From assembly GCF_902506425.1 (NCBI RefSeq), contig NZ_LR732469.1:1677001-1741000 (forward strand): a stretch of DNA of 64,000 bases. Reading direction: 5' to 3'. How positions within the stretch are numbered: position 1 is the stretch's first letter; every line of letters begins with the position of its first letter. A program made the position numbers and the translations under genes. This stretch comes from Novosphingobium sp. 9U (lineage in GTDB: Bacteria > Pseudomonadota > Alphaproteobacteria > Sphingomonadales > Sphingomonadaceae). Positions 36,967 to 45,599 of this stretch are shown here, in pieces. The notes below the pieces were generated by a model, which saw only the letters and a program-made list of their open reading frames with translations, had not been told where the DNA came from and ran no database searches.

Positions 36967-39294
36967 TCAGGCGAGCTGGGGGACTGCCCTGCGCTCGGGA
37001 TCTCCGTAGAGCGTTGTGCGCCGCTTCAGCGGTCGTCCTGCCGCAGCCGCAGCGGCGTGCAAGTCATCCACGCTGACGTCCTGGCCATGGCTGGCTCCAG
37101 CCGCACGGCTGATGCTCTCGTTCATCAGCACGCCGCCCAGGTCGTTGGCTCCAGCTGCCAGCACCGCCGCCGCACCTTCGACACCCAGCTTCACCCAGGA
37201 GCACTGGATCGAGGAGATCGAGCCATGCAGCGCCAGTCGCGCCACGGCGTGCATCATCACCGCCTCGCGCCAGGTCGGACCCTTGCGGCTCTGCCCCCGG
37301 CGGTAGAACGGTGCTTCCATGTGGACCAGCGGCAGCGGCACGAACTCGGTGAAACCACCCGTGCGGTCCTGCTGGCGACGTAGCTCGAGCAGGTGCCGTG
37401 CCCAGTGCTCGGGACGTTCGAGGTGGCCGAACATGATTGTCGACGTCGTCGGCAAGCCGACCTCGTGCGCAGCACCGACAACGTCGAGCCATTCCTGCGT
37501 CGTCACCTTGTCCGGGCAGATCTGAGCGCGAATGTCGTCGCACAGGATCTCCGCCGCGGTACCCGGAAGCGAGCCGAGGCCGGCATCCTTCAGCATGCGC
37601 AAGTAATCGGGCACCGTCATGCTCAGCGTGCGCGCACCCTGGCTCACCTCGAGCGGCGAGAAGGCATGGACGTGAAGGTCGGGACACTCGGCCTTCACCG
37701 CGCGCAGGATAGAAAGGTACGTCTCGCCCGTGTAGCGCGGGTGGATACCGCCCTGCAGGCAGACCTCGGTCGCGCCCCGCTCCACCGCTTCGCGCGCGCG
37801 GCCCGCGATCTCGGACAGATCGAGGTCATAGGGCTTGTCGCGAAATCCGCCCTTGCTGCTGGTCTTGGAGAACGCGCAGAACGAGCAGGCATGCGTGCAG
37901 ATGTTGGTGTAATTGATGTTGCGGTTGATGACGTAAGTCACCGCCTCGCCGCTCACTTGCGCACGCAGGGCGTCCGCCGTCTCCACGACTGCCTGCGCCG
38001 CAGCGCCGCGGGTGGCGAACAGGGCAACGATCTGGTCTTCGGCCAGCCCCTCACCGGCCGCGGCGCGATCGAGGATGCGGTGCAGTTGGCTGGCGACAGG
38101 CCCCTCGTGATGCGCGCCCAGCGGTTGACGAGGCGTCCCCGGGGCCGACTCGGCAACTCCGGGGCTCCAGCGGCTGTCACGGCCCAGACCGTCACTGTCG
38201 GAGAGCTTGAGCACGGCCGGCCGCAGCGTCGGATCAATCCAGGAGCGGTCGTCGGTAGCGACGAACCGCGGGTAGACCGTCAGACGCTCGACCAGCGGCA
38301 GCCCGGCTCGCGCGCAGATGGCGGCTAGGCGATCCACCTCGGGCCACGGCGCTTCGGGGTTCACGTGGTCCTGCGTAACGGGCGAGATGCCGCCCCAATC
38401 GTCGATGCCGCAGTCGATCAGTTCGGACAGGCGCTCGTCGTTGAGGTTGGGCGGCGCCTGCACGGACACCTCGTCGGGCAGGACGATGCGCGCCGCGGCG
38501 ATCACCCGCAGGAAATCAGCCTCCGTCGCCTCCGGCGCTTCGGCCATCTTCGTACCCGGCTTGGGGCAGAAGTTCTGGACGATCACTTCCTGCAAGTGGC
38601 CGTGTTCGGCCTGCAGATCGCGCAGCGCGAGCAAGGCTTCGATACGCTCCGCCGCGGTCTCGCCGATGCCGATCAGGATGCCGCTGGTCACAGGCACGAG
38701 AGCCCGTCCGGCTGCCGCCAGTGATGCGAGGCGAACGGCCGGCACCTTGTCCGGCGAGCCGTGGTGGCAGGCGCCCTTCTCCAGCAGGCGCTCCGACGTG
38801 CTCTCCAGCATCAGCCCGCCAGAGGCCATGACCGGCCGCAGCATGCGCCAGTCCTCCTCGTCGAGCACTCCGGCATTGATATGCGGGAGAAGCCCCGTCT
38901 CCTTCAGTACGAGGCCGGCGCAATGGCGCACATAGTCGATCGTGCGCTCGAACCCATGTTCGGCCAGCCACTCGCGGGCGACCGCGTAGCGGCGCTCGGG
39001 CGCATCGCCGAGGGTGAACAGCGCCTCCTTGCACCCGGCGGCGGCACCCTCGCGCGCGATCTCCAGCACTTGCTCGGGCGTCAGGTAGGGTGCTTTCACG
39101 CGCGAGGGCGTAGTCGCGAAAGTGCAGTAGTGGCACACATCGGCGCACAGGCGGGTGAGCGGGATGAAGACCTTGCGCGAGTAGGTCATCCGCGCTGGCC
39201 GAGACGCATCGCGACGCGCGCGAGCCTCGGCCTGGAGCTCGGCCAGGGGAGCAAAAAGCAGTCGGTCCGTCAGTGCACGGTCAGCGGGTGCCAT
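36967..39294 (-). CDS. fbiC: FbiC: fused CofG-CofH, FO synthase
   Basis: A 775-aa double radical-SAM enzyme making FO (7,8-didemethyl-8-hydroxy-5-deazariboflavin), the chromophore of coenzyme F420, from tyrosine and the flavin precursor 5-amino-6-ribitylamino-uracil. The N-terminal half is CofG-like with C50-x3-C54-x2-C57 (CADVCHYC) and GCKEALFTLGD. The C-terminal half is CofH-like with C466-x3-C470-x2-C473 (CTHACSFC), CLQGGIHP and HAFSPLEV. The linker is ~residues 380-450. ATG 39294 lies 14 nt within cofD, so cofE-cofD-fbiC is one operon. Confidence 0.96.
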   Translation of the reverse strand: MAPADRALTDRLLFAPLAELQAEARARRDASRPARMTYSRKVFIPLTRLCADVCHYCTFATTPSRVKAPYLTPEQVLEIAREGAAAGCKEALFTLGDAPERRYAVAREWLAEHGFERTIDYVRHCAGLVLKETGLLPHINAGVLDEEDWRMLRPVMASGGLMLESTSERLLEKGACHHGSPDKVPAVRLASLAAAGRALVPVTSGILIGIGETAAERIEALLALRDLQAEHGHLQEVIVQNFCPKPGTKMAEAPEATEADFLRVIAAARIVLPDEVSVQAPPNLNDERLSELIDCGIDDWGGISPVTQDHVNPEAPWPEVDRLAAICARAGLPLVERLTVYPRFVATDDRSWIDPTLRPAVLKLSDSDGLGRDSRWSPGVAESAPGTPRQPLGAHHEGPVASQLHRILDRAAAGEGLAEDQIVALFATRGAAAQAVVETADALRAQVSGEAVTYVINRNINYTNICTHACSFCAFSKTSSKGGFRDKPYDLDLSEIAGRAREAVERGATEVCLQGGIHPRYTGETYLSILRAVKAECPDLHVHAFSPLEVSQGARTLSMTVPDYLRMLKDAGLGSLPGTAAEILCDDIRAQICPDKVTTQEWLDVVGAAHEVGLPTTSTIMFGHLERPEHWARHLLELRRQQDRTGGFTEFVPLPLVHMEAPFYRRGQSRKGPTWREAVMMHAVARLALHGSISSIQCSWVKLGVEGAAAVLAAGANDLGGVLMNESISRAAGASHGQDVSVDDLHAAAAAAGRPLKRRTTLYGDPERRAVPQLA

Positions 39295-40246
39295 GGTCTT
39301 CCAGTTCGATGCGGGCAGCTGACAGTGCTACGCGCGCAAGCCTTTCCCGATCACCGGCATCGCACATGACTGTTCCGGTAATGGTGACCGAAACCCCGAG
39401 CCCGCGCAACCCCTCTGCATCGCCCACATCCGCCTCGTCGATGATCAGGTGATCGGCCAAGCCACGGTAATGGCTGGCAATCGCCAGGTTGTTCGCCTCG
39501 GCGTTGAGTTCGTCCAGGAGCTTGCCGAGCGGGCCTTTCAAGGCCTTGCCTCCGACGAGTGGCGAGACAACCACCAGCGGCACCGAACGGTTCTGCAGCG
39601 CCGTACGCACGCCATCGACCGCGAGGATGGGGTCTACGCTGAGGTAGGGATTCGAGGGACACACGATCACCGCGGCAAGGTCCGGTCGTGCCAACGCTGC
39701 CGTCAAACCGGGCGAGGGCCGCGCGCCGGGCACGCCTTGGAAGCGGATCGCACGCGCAACCGGCCGGCATTGCTCGCGCACGAAGTAGTGTTGGAAGTCG
39801 AGCGTACCTTGCGCCGTAACGATCTGCGTACGCACCGGATCGTCGCTCATCGGCACGATCGCGTGTGCGATTCCCAAATTGCGGGTCAAGCGCGCAGTGA
39901 CCTCGGACAGGGTCTCGCCCGCGCGCAGCCGCCATGAGCGCGCCAGATGCATGCCCAAGTCGCGGTCACCCAGATTGAACCAGTCCTCTTCACCAAGCCC
40001 GCGCAGCATCGCCATCGCCTGCCAAGTCTCGCCGACCACGCCCCAGCCCCGATCGGTGTCATTGAGCCCGGCCATCGCGTAGGTCACCGAGTCGATGTCG
40101 GGGCAGATCGTCAGCCCCAGATGCTCGAAGTCGTCGCCGGTGTTGACGGCGATGGTGAGGTCCTCAGGCGCGAGCACCGCCGCCAGCCCAGCCGCCAGCT
40201 TCGCCCCGCCGACGCCGCCAGAGAGCGCGAGAACGTGTCCGCTCAC
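39281..40246 (-). CDS. cofD: 2-phospho-L-lactate transferase (CofD/FbiA)
   Basis: A 321-aa enzyme that transfers the phosphoacyl group from its GDP-activated form to FO, giving F420-0. LALSGGVGGAKLAAGL, VNTGDDFEHLGLTICPDIDSVTYAMAGL and CPSNPYLSVDPILAV are family signatures. GTG 40246 is the start because it overlaps the cofE stop (GTGA). The phosphoryl donor depends on CofC. Confidence 0.95.
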   Translation of the reverse strand: MSGHVLALSGGVGGAKLAAGLAAVLAPEDLTIAVNTGDDFEHLGLTICPDIDSVTYAMAGLNDTDRGWGVVGETWQAMAMLRGLGEEDWFNLGDRDLGMHLARSWRLRAGETLSEVTARLTRNLGIAHAIVPMSDDPVRTQIVTAQGTLDFQHYFVREQCRPVARAIRFQGVPGARPSPGLTAALARPDLAAVIVCPSNPYLSVDPILAVDGVRTALQNRSVPLVVVSPLVGGKALKGPLGKLLDELNAEANNLAIASHYRGLADHLIIDEADVGDAEGLRGLGVSVTITGTVMCDAGDRERLARVALSAARIELEDHGTR

Positions 40247-41016
40247 CGGAACATGTCCTGCGCGATCGGGCGCAGGCCGCTGGCGGCTCCAGGGCCATCG
40301 TCGTCGCGGACCCATGCACCCACGCCGCGCACCAGCGCTGCCGGAGTGCCCTCGTCGCTCTCGCCCATGGCCAGCGATGCGAGTGCGGCGACCGAGTCCG
40401 CGACGGCGATCTGCGTCGCCTGCAGCGTGCGGCCAAACAAGTCGACGCCGGTGCCTCGCTTGTCGTCGACCACGGTCAGGCCCGCGCAGCCGATCGCGGT
40501 GCCGACAGTGCCGACGCGCCAGGCGCGCCCCATACTGTCGGCGATCACTACTGCGGGGTTGAGGCCGGTCAGCGCCACGATGTCGGCCCGAATCGCGCGC
40601 GCGGACGCATCCGGGTCGCGCGGCCAGAGCAGGACGGTGCCGCTCTCCCCGCCCTCGACGTTCGACGCGTCGATCCCCGCGTTGGCCAGCACGTGCCCGG
40701 TGCGATGGCGTGCGATGATGGCGGCAGGCGTGGTGCGCAGCAGCTCCTCGCTTTCGTCCAGGATGAGTTGCACCATCTGCGGCTCGCGCGCGGTCTCGAC
40801 CGCGATGCGGTGCGCCTCGTCACCCGGTGTCACCGACGAGAGGTCGATTGTTCTGCCCTCAGCCTTGGAGACGATCTTCTGTGCGACGACGATGACGTCG
40901 TCCCCGCCCAGCACTTCGCCTGCGCGATCAATCGCCGCGCAGATCTCACGCGCCAGCGCCATACCGGTCTCGAAAAGCGGCATACCATGCAGCGGGATAG
41001 CCCGGATCGCGGTCAC
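40243..41016 (-). CDS. cofE: F420-0:gamma-L-glutamyl ligase (CofE)
   Basis: A 257-aa GTP-dependent ligase adding gamma-linked glutamates to F420-0. It shows the IPLHGMPLFETGMALA N-terminus, VVAQKIVSKAEGR, RHRTGHVLANAGIDASNV, and DSMGRAWRVGTVGTAIGCAG. It equals only the N-terminal domain of actinobacterial FbiB: the C-terminal nitroreductase-like domain that reduces dehydro-F420-0 is absent. Start: GTG 41016. First gene of the leftward operon, 134 bp from the divergent fno. Confidence 0.95.
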   Translation of the reverse strand: MTAIRAIPLHGMPLFETGMALAREICAAIDRAGEVLGGDDVIVVAQKIVSKAEGRTIDLSSVTPGDEAHRIAVETAREPQMVQLILDESEELLRTTPAAIIARHRTGHVLANAGIDASNVEGGESGTVLLWPRDPDASARAIRADIVALTGLNPAVVIADSMGRAWRVGTVGTAIGCAGLTVVDDKRGTGVDLFGRTLQATQIAVADSVAALASLAMGESDEGTPAALVRGVGAWVRDDDGPGAASGLRPIAQDMFR

Positions 41017-41150
41017 CGGGCGTGCTCTGGCGAGGATGCTGGCACTTGCATCGATGCTCCCAAACGTGGACTTTTCGTTGGCATCGCCAAGCCGCTATCG
41101 GCAATGCCCATGGCCACGCAACAGGCAATTCGACGGGAGACGGACGAGAC
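41017..41150. promoter_or_regulatory. Divergent promoter region of the F420 locus
   Basis: The 134-bp gap between cofE (leftward) and fno (rightward) must hold promoters for both F420 arms. I see no convincing -35/-10 pair or clear operator. The fno ribosome site (GGGAGACGG) is at its right end. Confidence 0.5.
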
Positions 41151-41801
41151 ATGGCATCCATCGCGGTGATCGGAGGGACTGGCGCACTCGGCAAGGGTAT
41201 CGCCCGCAGGCTCGTCAAGGCAGGCCACGAAGTAACGATCGGGTCGCGCTCTGCCGAAAAGGCGCAAGGCACCGCTGAGGAGCTCGGGGCTGCGGGCTAT
41301 GCGGCAAACGCCGACGCCGCAGGGGGCAAGGATATCGTCATCGTCACCGTCCCTCACGCCTCACAGGGAGACACCCTGGTGCAGATAAAGGACAAGGTCG
41401 GCAACGCCATCGTCGTCGACACCACCGTGCCGTTGGTGCCGCCCAAGGTCATGCGCGTGCAGCTGCCGGCCGAAGGCAGCGCGGCGTTGCAAGCGCAGGC
41501 GCACCTCGGGCCCGACGTGCGGCTGGTCACAGCGTTCCACAACGTCTCGGCTCACCACCTCGACAGCGATCACGCGATCGAGTGCGACGTGCTGGTGTTC
41601 TCCGACGACATCGAAGCGCGCAAGACGATCGTCGACTTGTGCCCGGGCATGGGCCTCCGTGGCCTCGCCGGCGGCGCACTGGCGAACTCGGCCGCAGCCG
41701 AGGCGCTGACCTCGATCCTGATCTACATGAACAAGACCTACAAGGCCGACGGCGCGGGCATCCGCTTCACCAACCTGACGGACGCCCCGGCGATCCCGTG
41801 A
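41151..41801 (+). CDS. fno: F420-dependent NADP reductase (Fno/NpdG-type)
   Basis: A 216-aa Rossmann-fold reductase exchanging hydride between NADPH and F420. IAVIGGTGALGKGIARRLVKAGHEVTIGSRSAEKA contains the GxGxxG-type loop and the SR that recognises NADP phosphate; DIVIVTVPHASQ, VVDTTVPL, TAFHNVSAHHL and CPGMGLRGLAGGALANSAAAEALTSILIYMNK follow the family. Start: ATG 41151, behind GGGAGACGGACGAG. Its stop overlaps the cofC start. It links F420 redox state to NADPH. Confidence 0.93.
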   Translation: MASIAVIGGTGALGKGIARRLVKAGHEVTIGSRSAEKAQGTAEELGAAGYAANADAAGGKDIVIVTVPHASQGDTLVQIKDKVGNAIVVDTTVPLVPPKVMRVQLPAEGSAALQAQAHLGPDVRLVTAFHNVSAHHLDSDHAIECDVLVFSDDIEARKTIVDLCPGMGLRGLAGGALANSAAAEALTSILIYMNKTYKADGAGIRFTNLTDAPAIP

Positions 41802-42433
41802 ACGGCGGCACGCCTCCCCGCTTGCCGCCGGTGTGCTGGGTGGTGATCCCAGTCAAAGCGCCTGGCGAGGGCAAGACGCGCCTTGCCGAAGTGCTGGATG
41901 GACGTCAGCGGCAGGCGCTCGTATCCGCCATGCTGGAGCGGGTCATCGACGCTGCAAGAGGGTGCAAGGCGGTGAGACGGGTGTGCCTGGTGGGGCCGTC
42001 GGACCACGGGCTGGGTATCACGCTGCTGGACGAGCATGGAGATGGCCTCAACCAAGTCCTTTTTTCGACAGTCCGGCAGCTGAGCGAAGGAATAGCATCG
42101 TCCTGGGAGGCGGAACCCAACCGCATCATCATCGCCCCGGCCGACCTGCCCCGGATCGACGCGAACGACTTCGACATGCTTGCCGGCGTCCCTGGCGATG
42201 CGATCGGCATTGCCCCTGACCGCCATGGCACCGGCACCAACGCGCTATCTTTGCCGTCGGCTTGCACCGACCAGTTCACTTTCGCCTACGGCACTGCCAG
42301 CTTTGCCGCACACCGCGCCGAAGCGGAGCGACTCGGATACAAGATCGAGGTGCTCCTCAGCGCCGGGCTGGAGAAAGATATAGACGAACCTGCCGATTTG
42401 GCGGATGCAACAGGCTGCATGCAGGAAGCGTAG
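41798..42433 (+). CDS. cofC: CofC-type guanylyltransferase for F420 biosynthesis
   Basis: A 211-aa nucleotidyltransferase that makes the GDP-activated 3-carbon acid used by CofD. VIPVKAPGEGKTRLAEVLDGRQRQAL is the GTP-binding N-terminus (PVK...KTRL), IIIAPADLPRI the metal-binding block, and GTGTNAL and FTFAYGTASFAAHRAEAERLGY the substrate region. The start is GTG 41798, overlapping the fno stop. Homologs use 2-phospholactate, phosphoenolpyruvate or 3-phosphoglycerate, and sequence inspection alone does not settle which. Confidence 0.92.
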   Translation: MNGGTPPRLPPVCWVVIPVKAPGEGKTRLAEVLDGRQRQALVSAMLERVIDAARGCKAVRRVCLVGPSDHGLGITLLDEHGDGLNQVLFSTVRQLSEGIASSWEAEPNRIIIAPADLPRIDANDFDMLAGVPGDAIGIAPDRHGTGTNALSLPSACTDQFTFAYGTASFAAHRAEAERLGYKIEVLLSAGLEKDIDEPADLADATGCMQEA

Positions 42434-42452
42434 CCAAGCGCCGAGGGAGAGA

Positions 42453-43310
42453 ATGGATACAAACGACATCAGCCTGACCGGCTCGGCCGCCTTCGTTACG
42501 GGCGGTGGCGGAGGCATCGGCCGGGCCTCGGCGCTGTGCCTTGCCGACATGGGTGCCGATGTTGCGGTGGTCGACGTCATCCCCGAGCGTTGCGAGCAGA
42601 TGGTGGCCGAGATCGAGCGACGCGGTGGCAAGGCGCTGGGCCTGCCGGTCAACGTCATGGAAGTCGGCCCTCTCCAGGATGCGGTCAAGCGCGCTGCGGA
42701 CACCTTCGGGCGCATGGACGTGCTGGTGAACAATGCCGGCGGCGTCACTCGCCGCCCATTCCTCGACTTGCAGGAGAAGAACTGGCGCCGCCACATTGAC
42801 CTCAATCTGATCAGCAACCTGGCCGCCACGCAAGCGGCCGTGCCGGTGATGATCGAAGGCGGGCGCGGCGGTTCGGTGATCAACGTCAGCAGCATCGAGG
42901 GATCGCGCGCGGCGCCAGGCTATGCCGTCTACGCGGCGTGCAAGGCTGGCATCAACAACCTCACTCGCACGCTGGCGCTTGAGTTCGCCGAGCAAGGCGT
43001 GCGCGTGAACACGATCGCGCCCGACTATACCCGCACCTCGGGCACGAACGGCCAGTTCACCGGCCCCATCGACGAGAGCCAATGGCCCCCGCTCAGCGAT
43101 GCCGCGCTCGACTCGATCCGCCGCCGTATCCCCCTCGGTCGCGCCGGGCTGGAGGAGGAGTGCGGCAAGGTCGTCGTGTTCCTCGCCTCGCCGCTTGCCA
43201 GCTACGTGACCGGCACGATCATTCCGGTCGACGGCGGCTCCTGGGCATCGAGCGGCTGGGTGCGCAACGCCAACGAAGACTGGGTCCTGCCGCCGGAAAT
43301 CGCGCGCTGA
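42453..43310 (+). CDS. SDR family oxidoreductase in the F420 locus
   Basis: A 285-aa classical SDR with TGGGGGIGRA (cofactor), NNAGG, active-site Ser in NVSSIEGS and YAACK (Y-x3-K). Its C-terminal part is longer than usual (SGWVRNANEDWVLPPEIAR). Start: ATG 42453 behind GAGGGAGA, 20 nt after cofC. Being in an operon with fno, cofC and an F420-type oxidoreductase suggests both act on the same substrate; cofactor choice is probably NAD(P)H, since SDRs are not known to use F420. Confidence 0.88.
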   Translation: MDTNDISLTGSAAFVTGGGGGIGRASALCLADMGADVAVVDVIPERCEQMVAEIERRGGKALGLPVNVMEVGPLQDAVKRAADTFGRMDVLVNNAGGVTRRPFLDLQEKNWRRHIDLNLISNLAATQAAVPVMIEGGRGGSVINVSSIEGSRAAPGYAVYAACKAGINNLTRTLALEFAEQGVRVNTIAPDYTRTSGTNGQFTGPIDESQWPPLSDAALDSIRRRIPLGRAGLEEECGKVVVFLASPLASYVTGTIIPVDGGSWASSGWVRNANEDWVLPPEIAR

Positions 43311-43339
43311 ACCTCACGCCATCATCAGGACGCAAAGAC

Positions 43340-44260
43340 ATGACCTTCACCTTGAGCACCACCCTCCCCTTCGACCACATCCAGCATCCGGACGAATTCG
43401 TCTCGATGGATGCCGTGCACCAATGCGCCAAGGCGATCGAGCAGGCAGGCTTTTATGCCGGCACCGTAACCGACCACCCGGTGCCGAGCGCCCGCTGGCT
43501 CGACAGCGGCGGCCACTATGCGCAGGACCCCTTCGTCATGCTCTCGATGGTGGGTGCGGTCACCACCACGCTGCGGCTGCAGACCAACATCCTGGTGCTG
43601 CCCTATCGCAACCCGTTCATCACCGCGCGCATGGTCTCCTCGCTCGATCGGTTCACCAACGGGCGGGTGATCCTGGGTCTGGGCGCCGGTTACCTCAAGG
43701 CCGAATACAAAGCGCTGGGTGTCGAGTTCGACAACCGCAACGACCTGATGGACGAGTACATGAAGGCCATGAAGCTGGCCTGGACCGGCGAGGATTTCGA
43801 GTTCGAAGGCACCGGCTACAAGGCGCTCGGCAACCGCATGCTGCCGACCCCGGTGCAGACGCCGCACCCGCCGCTGCTGGTCGGCGGCAACTCGAAGCGC
43901 GCGCTGCGCCGTGCGGTGGAACTGGGCGATGCCTGGCACCCGTTCTTCGTGCCCAAGCAGGTGACCGACACCGCGCGTACCGCGAACCTGTCCGAGGACC
44001 AGGACATCCTCGACGCCATCGCCTACATGGCTGAGCACGCGCAGAAGATCGGTCGCGAGACGCCGCCAAAGGTCATCGCCTCCTCCACCTTCTCGCTGCA
44101 GGGCAACTGGAGCGCGCAGGAGGCGATCGACCACTACGCGCACCTGAAGTCCATGGGCGTCGATGGCTCGGGCGCCAGCATCTACACCGATAGCCGCACC
44201 GAATATTGCGAACAGGCGCTGAAGTTCGGTGAGGACGTGATCGCCAAGATCGACTTCTAA
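43340..44260 (+). CDS. F420-dependent LLM-class oxidoreductase (TIGR03619-like)
   Basis: A 306-aa luciferase-like TIM-barrel protein. AGFYAGTVTDHPVPSARW, LRLQTNILVLPYRNPFITARMVSSLDRFTNGRVILGLGAGYLKAEYKALGV and HPPLLVGGNSKRALRRAVELGDAW are typical of the F420-dependent branch (the GRVILGLGAG and GVxFxxR blocks). It lies in an operon with fno and cofC, so F420H2 is its likely cofactor. It may reduce or oxidise a xenobiotic or alkene/ketone substrate. Start: ATG 43340, 29 nt after the SDR. Confidence 0.9.
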   Translation: MTFTLSTTLPFDHIQHPDEFVSMDAVHQCAKAIEQAGFYAGTVTDHPVPSARWLDSGGHYAQDPFVMLSMVGAVTTTLRLQTNILVLPYRNPFITARMVSSLDRFTNGRVILGLGAGYLKAEYKALGVEFDNRNDLMDEYMKAMKLAWTGEDFEFEGTGYKALGNRMLPTPVQTPHPPLLVGGNSKRALRRAVELGDAWHPFFVPKQVTDTARTANLSEDQDILDAIAYMAEHAQKIGRETPPKVIASSTFSLQGNWSAQEAIDHYAHLKSMGVDGSGASIYTDSRTEYCEQALKFGEDVIAKIDF

Positions 44261-44290
44261 CTCGACATGTGTCTACCCTAAAGCGCCACT

Positions 44291-44307
44291 CTCCTGAACC
44301 TCAGGAG
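44291..44307. terminator. 7-bp hairpin between LLM and MFS genes
   Basis: CTCCTGA-ACC-TCAGGAG, a perfect dyad 30 nt after the LLM stop and 36 nt before the MFS start. It lacks a T run, so it may be an attenuator or an operator instead. Confidence 0.35.
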
Positions 44308-44342
44308 AGGATAGAAAATCGGCGCGACGGAAGAGGTTCGGC

Positions 44343-45599
44343 ATGGAAGAAGCGCTGACGGCTCGCGCCGAATGGAGACGATCGTGGCCGACCGTGCTGG
44401 CGGCCATGATCGGGATGTCGTTCTATTCGGTCATCACCTACTCGCTGGGCACGTTCATCGGCCCGCTGGAGCGCGAGTTCGGCTGGAGCCGCACCGCGCT
44501 CTCCTCCGGGCTGACGATCTTCGCCGGCATCTCCATGCTGGGTGGACCGTTCGTGGGCGTGCTGCTCGATCGCGTCGGCACCCGCAAGATAGCAATCGCC
44601 GGCTTGGCCATCTGCGGCTGCATCTTCGCTGCCTTCAGCACGCTCAACGGTGCGCTCTGGCAGTGGATCGCTCTTTATGTGAGCTATGGCCTGTTCGCGC
44701 TGCTGTTCAAGTCGACCGTATGGAGCGCGGGCATCTCCAGCGTGTTCACCCATGGCCGCAGCCTCGCGCTCGCAGTCATGCTGAGCGGCGCGGCGATCGG
44801 GCAGACGTTCGCACCGATCGCCGCGAATGCGCTGATCAATGCGTTCGGCTGGCGCGTCGCCTACATCGCCATCGGCCTTGGCTGGGCAGGCGTGTCGCTG
44901 CTGCTGGTCGTTCCGCTCTACTTCGACGCCAAGGCGCGGGTGGCGCGCACCGCGGTTCCCAACAGCCCGCTCCCTGACAAGATCATCCTTCCCGGCCTGA
45001 CGGTCCGCGAGGCGAGCCGCGACAGCCGTGTCATCCGCATCGGCTTGGCGGCGCTGCTCTCCTCGGTCGTGGGGTCGGGCGTGACCGTCCACCTCGTCCG
45101 GATCGTCTCGGAAACCGGCATCCCGATGAACCGAGCGGTCGAAATCGCCGCGCTTGCGGGCGTCGCCGGGCTGGTCGGCAAGCTGGCGGTCGGCTGGCTG
45201 CTCGACAAGGTCCAGGGCAGCCTGCTGCCGTTCTCCGGCTTCGCCATCGGAGCGCTCGGCCACTTCCTTCTCATCGGCTTGTTCGGAGGAACGACTCCCA
45301 AGATCGTCGGCGTTATGTGCGTCGGCTTCGCGAGCGGCGCAGGGCTCCAGATCTCCACCTACCTCGCCAGCCGCTATGCCGGCATGCGCAACTTCGGCGC
45401 GATCTTCGGGACGATCAGCTCGGCGATGATGGCAGGCGCCGCTTTCGGGCCACTGTTTGCCGGTATGATCCACGACGCGACCGGCAGCTACGACATGCTG
45501 GAATCGATCGCCGCCCCCGTGATGCTCCTCGCCGCCTTCATGTTCGTCGGTCTGGGCTCCTACCCCGTGTTCCGGAACCCCGAGGACGAGTTCGCCTGA
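44343..45599 (+). CDS. MFS transporter
   Basis: A 418-aa transporter with 12 predicted helices. It shares motifs with the truncated MFS at 1-335: MIGMSFYSVITYSLGTFIGPLEREFGWSRTALSSG and DRVGTRK. HGRSLALAVMLSGAAIGQTFAP is a typical helix-4/5 block. It follows the LLM gene by 82 nt and may import the substrate of the F420 locus. The stop codon directly abuts the convergent thiE stop. Confidence 0.9.
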   Translation: MEEALTARAEWRRSWPTVLAAMIGMSFYSVITYSLGTFIGPLEREFGWSRTALSSGLTIFAGISMLGGPFVGVLLDRVGTRKIAIAGLAICGCIFAAFSTLNGALWQWIALYVSYGLFALLFKSTVWSAGISSVFTHGRSLALAVMLSGAAIGQTFAPIAANALINAFGWRVAYIAIGLGWAGVSLLLVVPLYFDAKARVARTAVPNSPLPDKIILPGLTVREASRDSRVIRIGLAALLSSVVGSGVTVHLVRIVSETGIPMNRAVEIAALAGVAGLVGKLAVGWLLDKVQGSLLPFSGFAIGALGHFLLIGLFGGTTPKIVGVMCVGFASGAGLQISTYLASRYAGMRNFGAIFGTISSAMMAGAAFGPLFAGMIHDATGSYDMLESIAAPVMLLAAFMFVGLGSYPVFRNPEDEFA

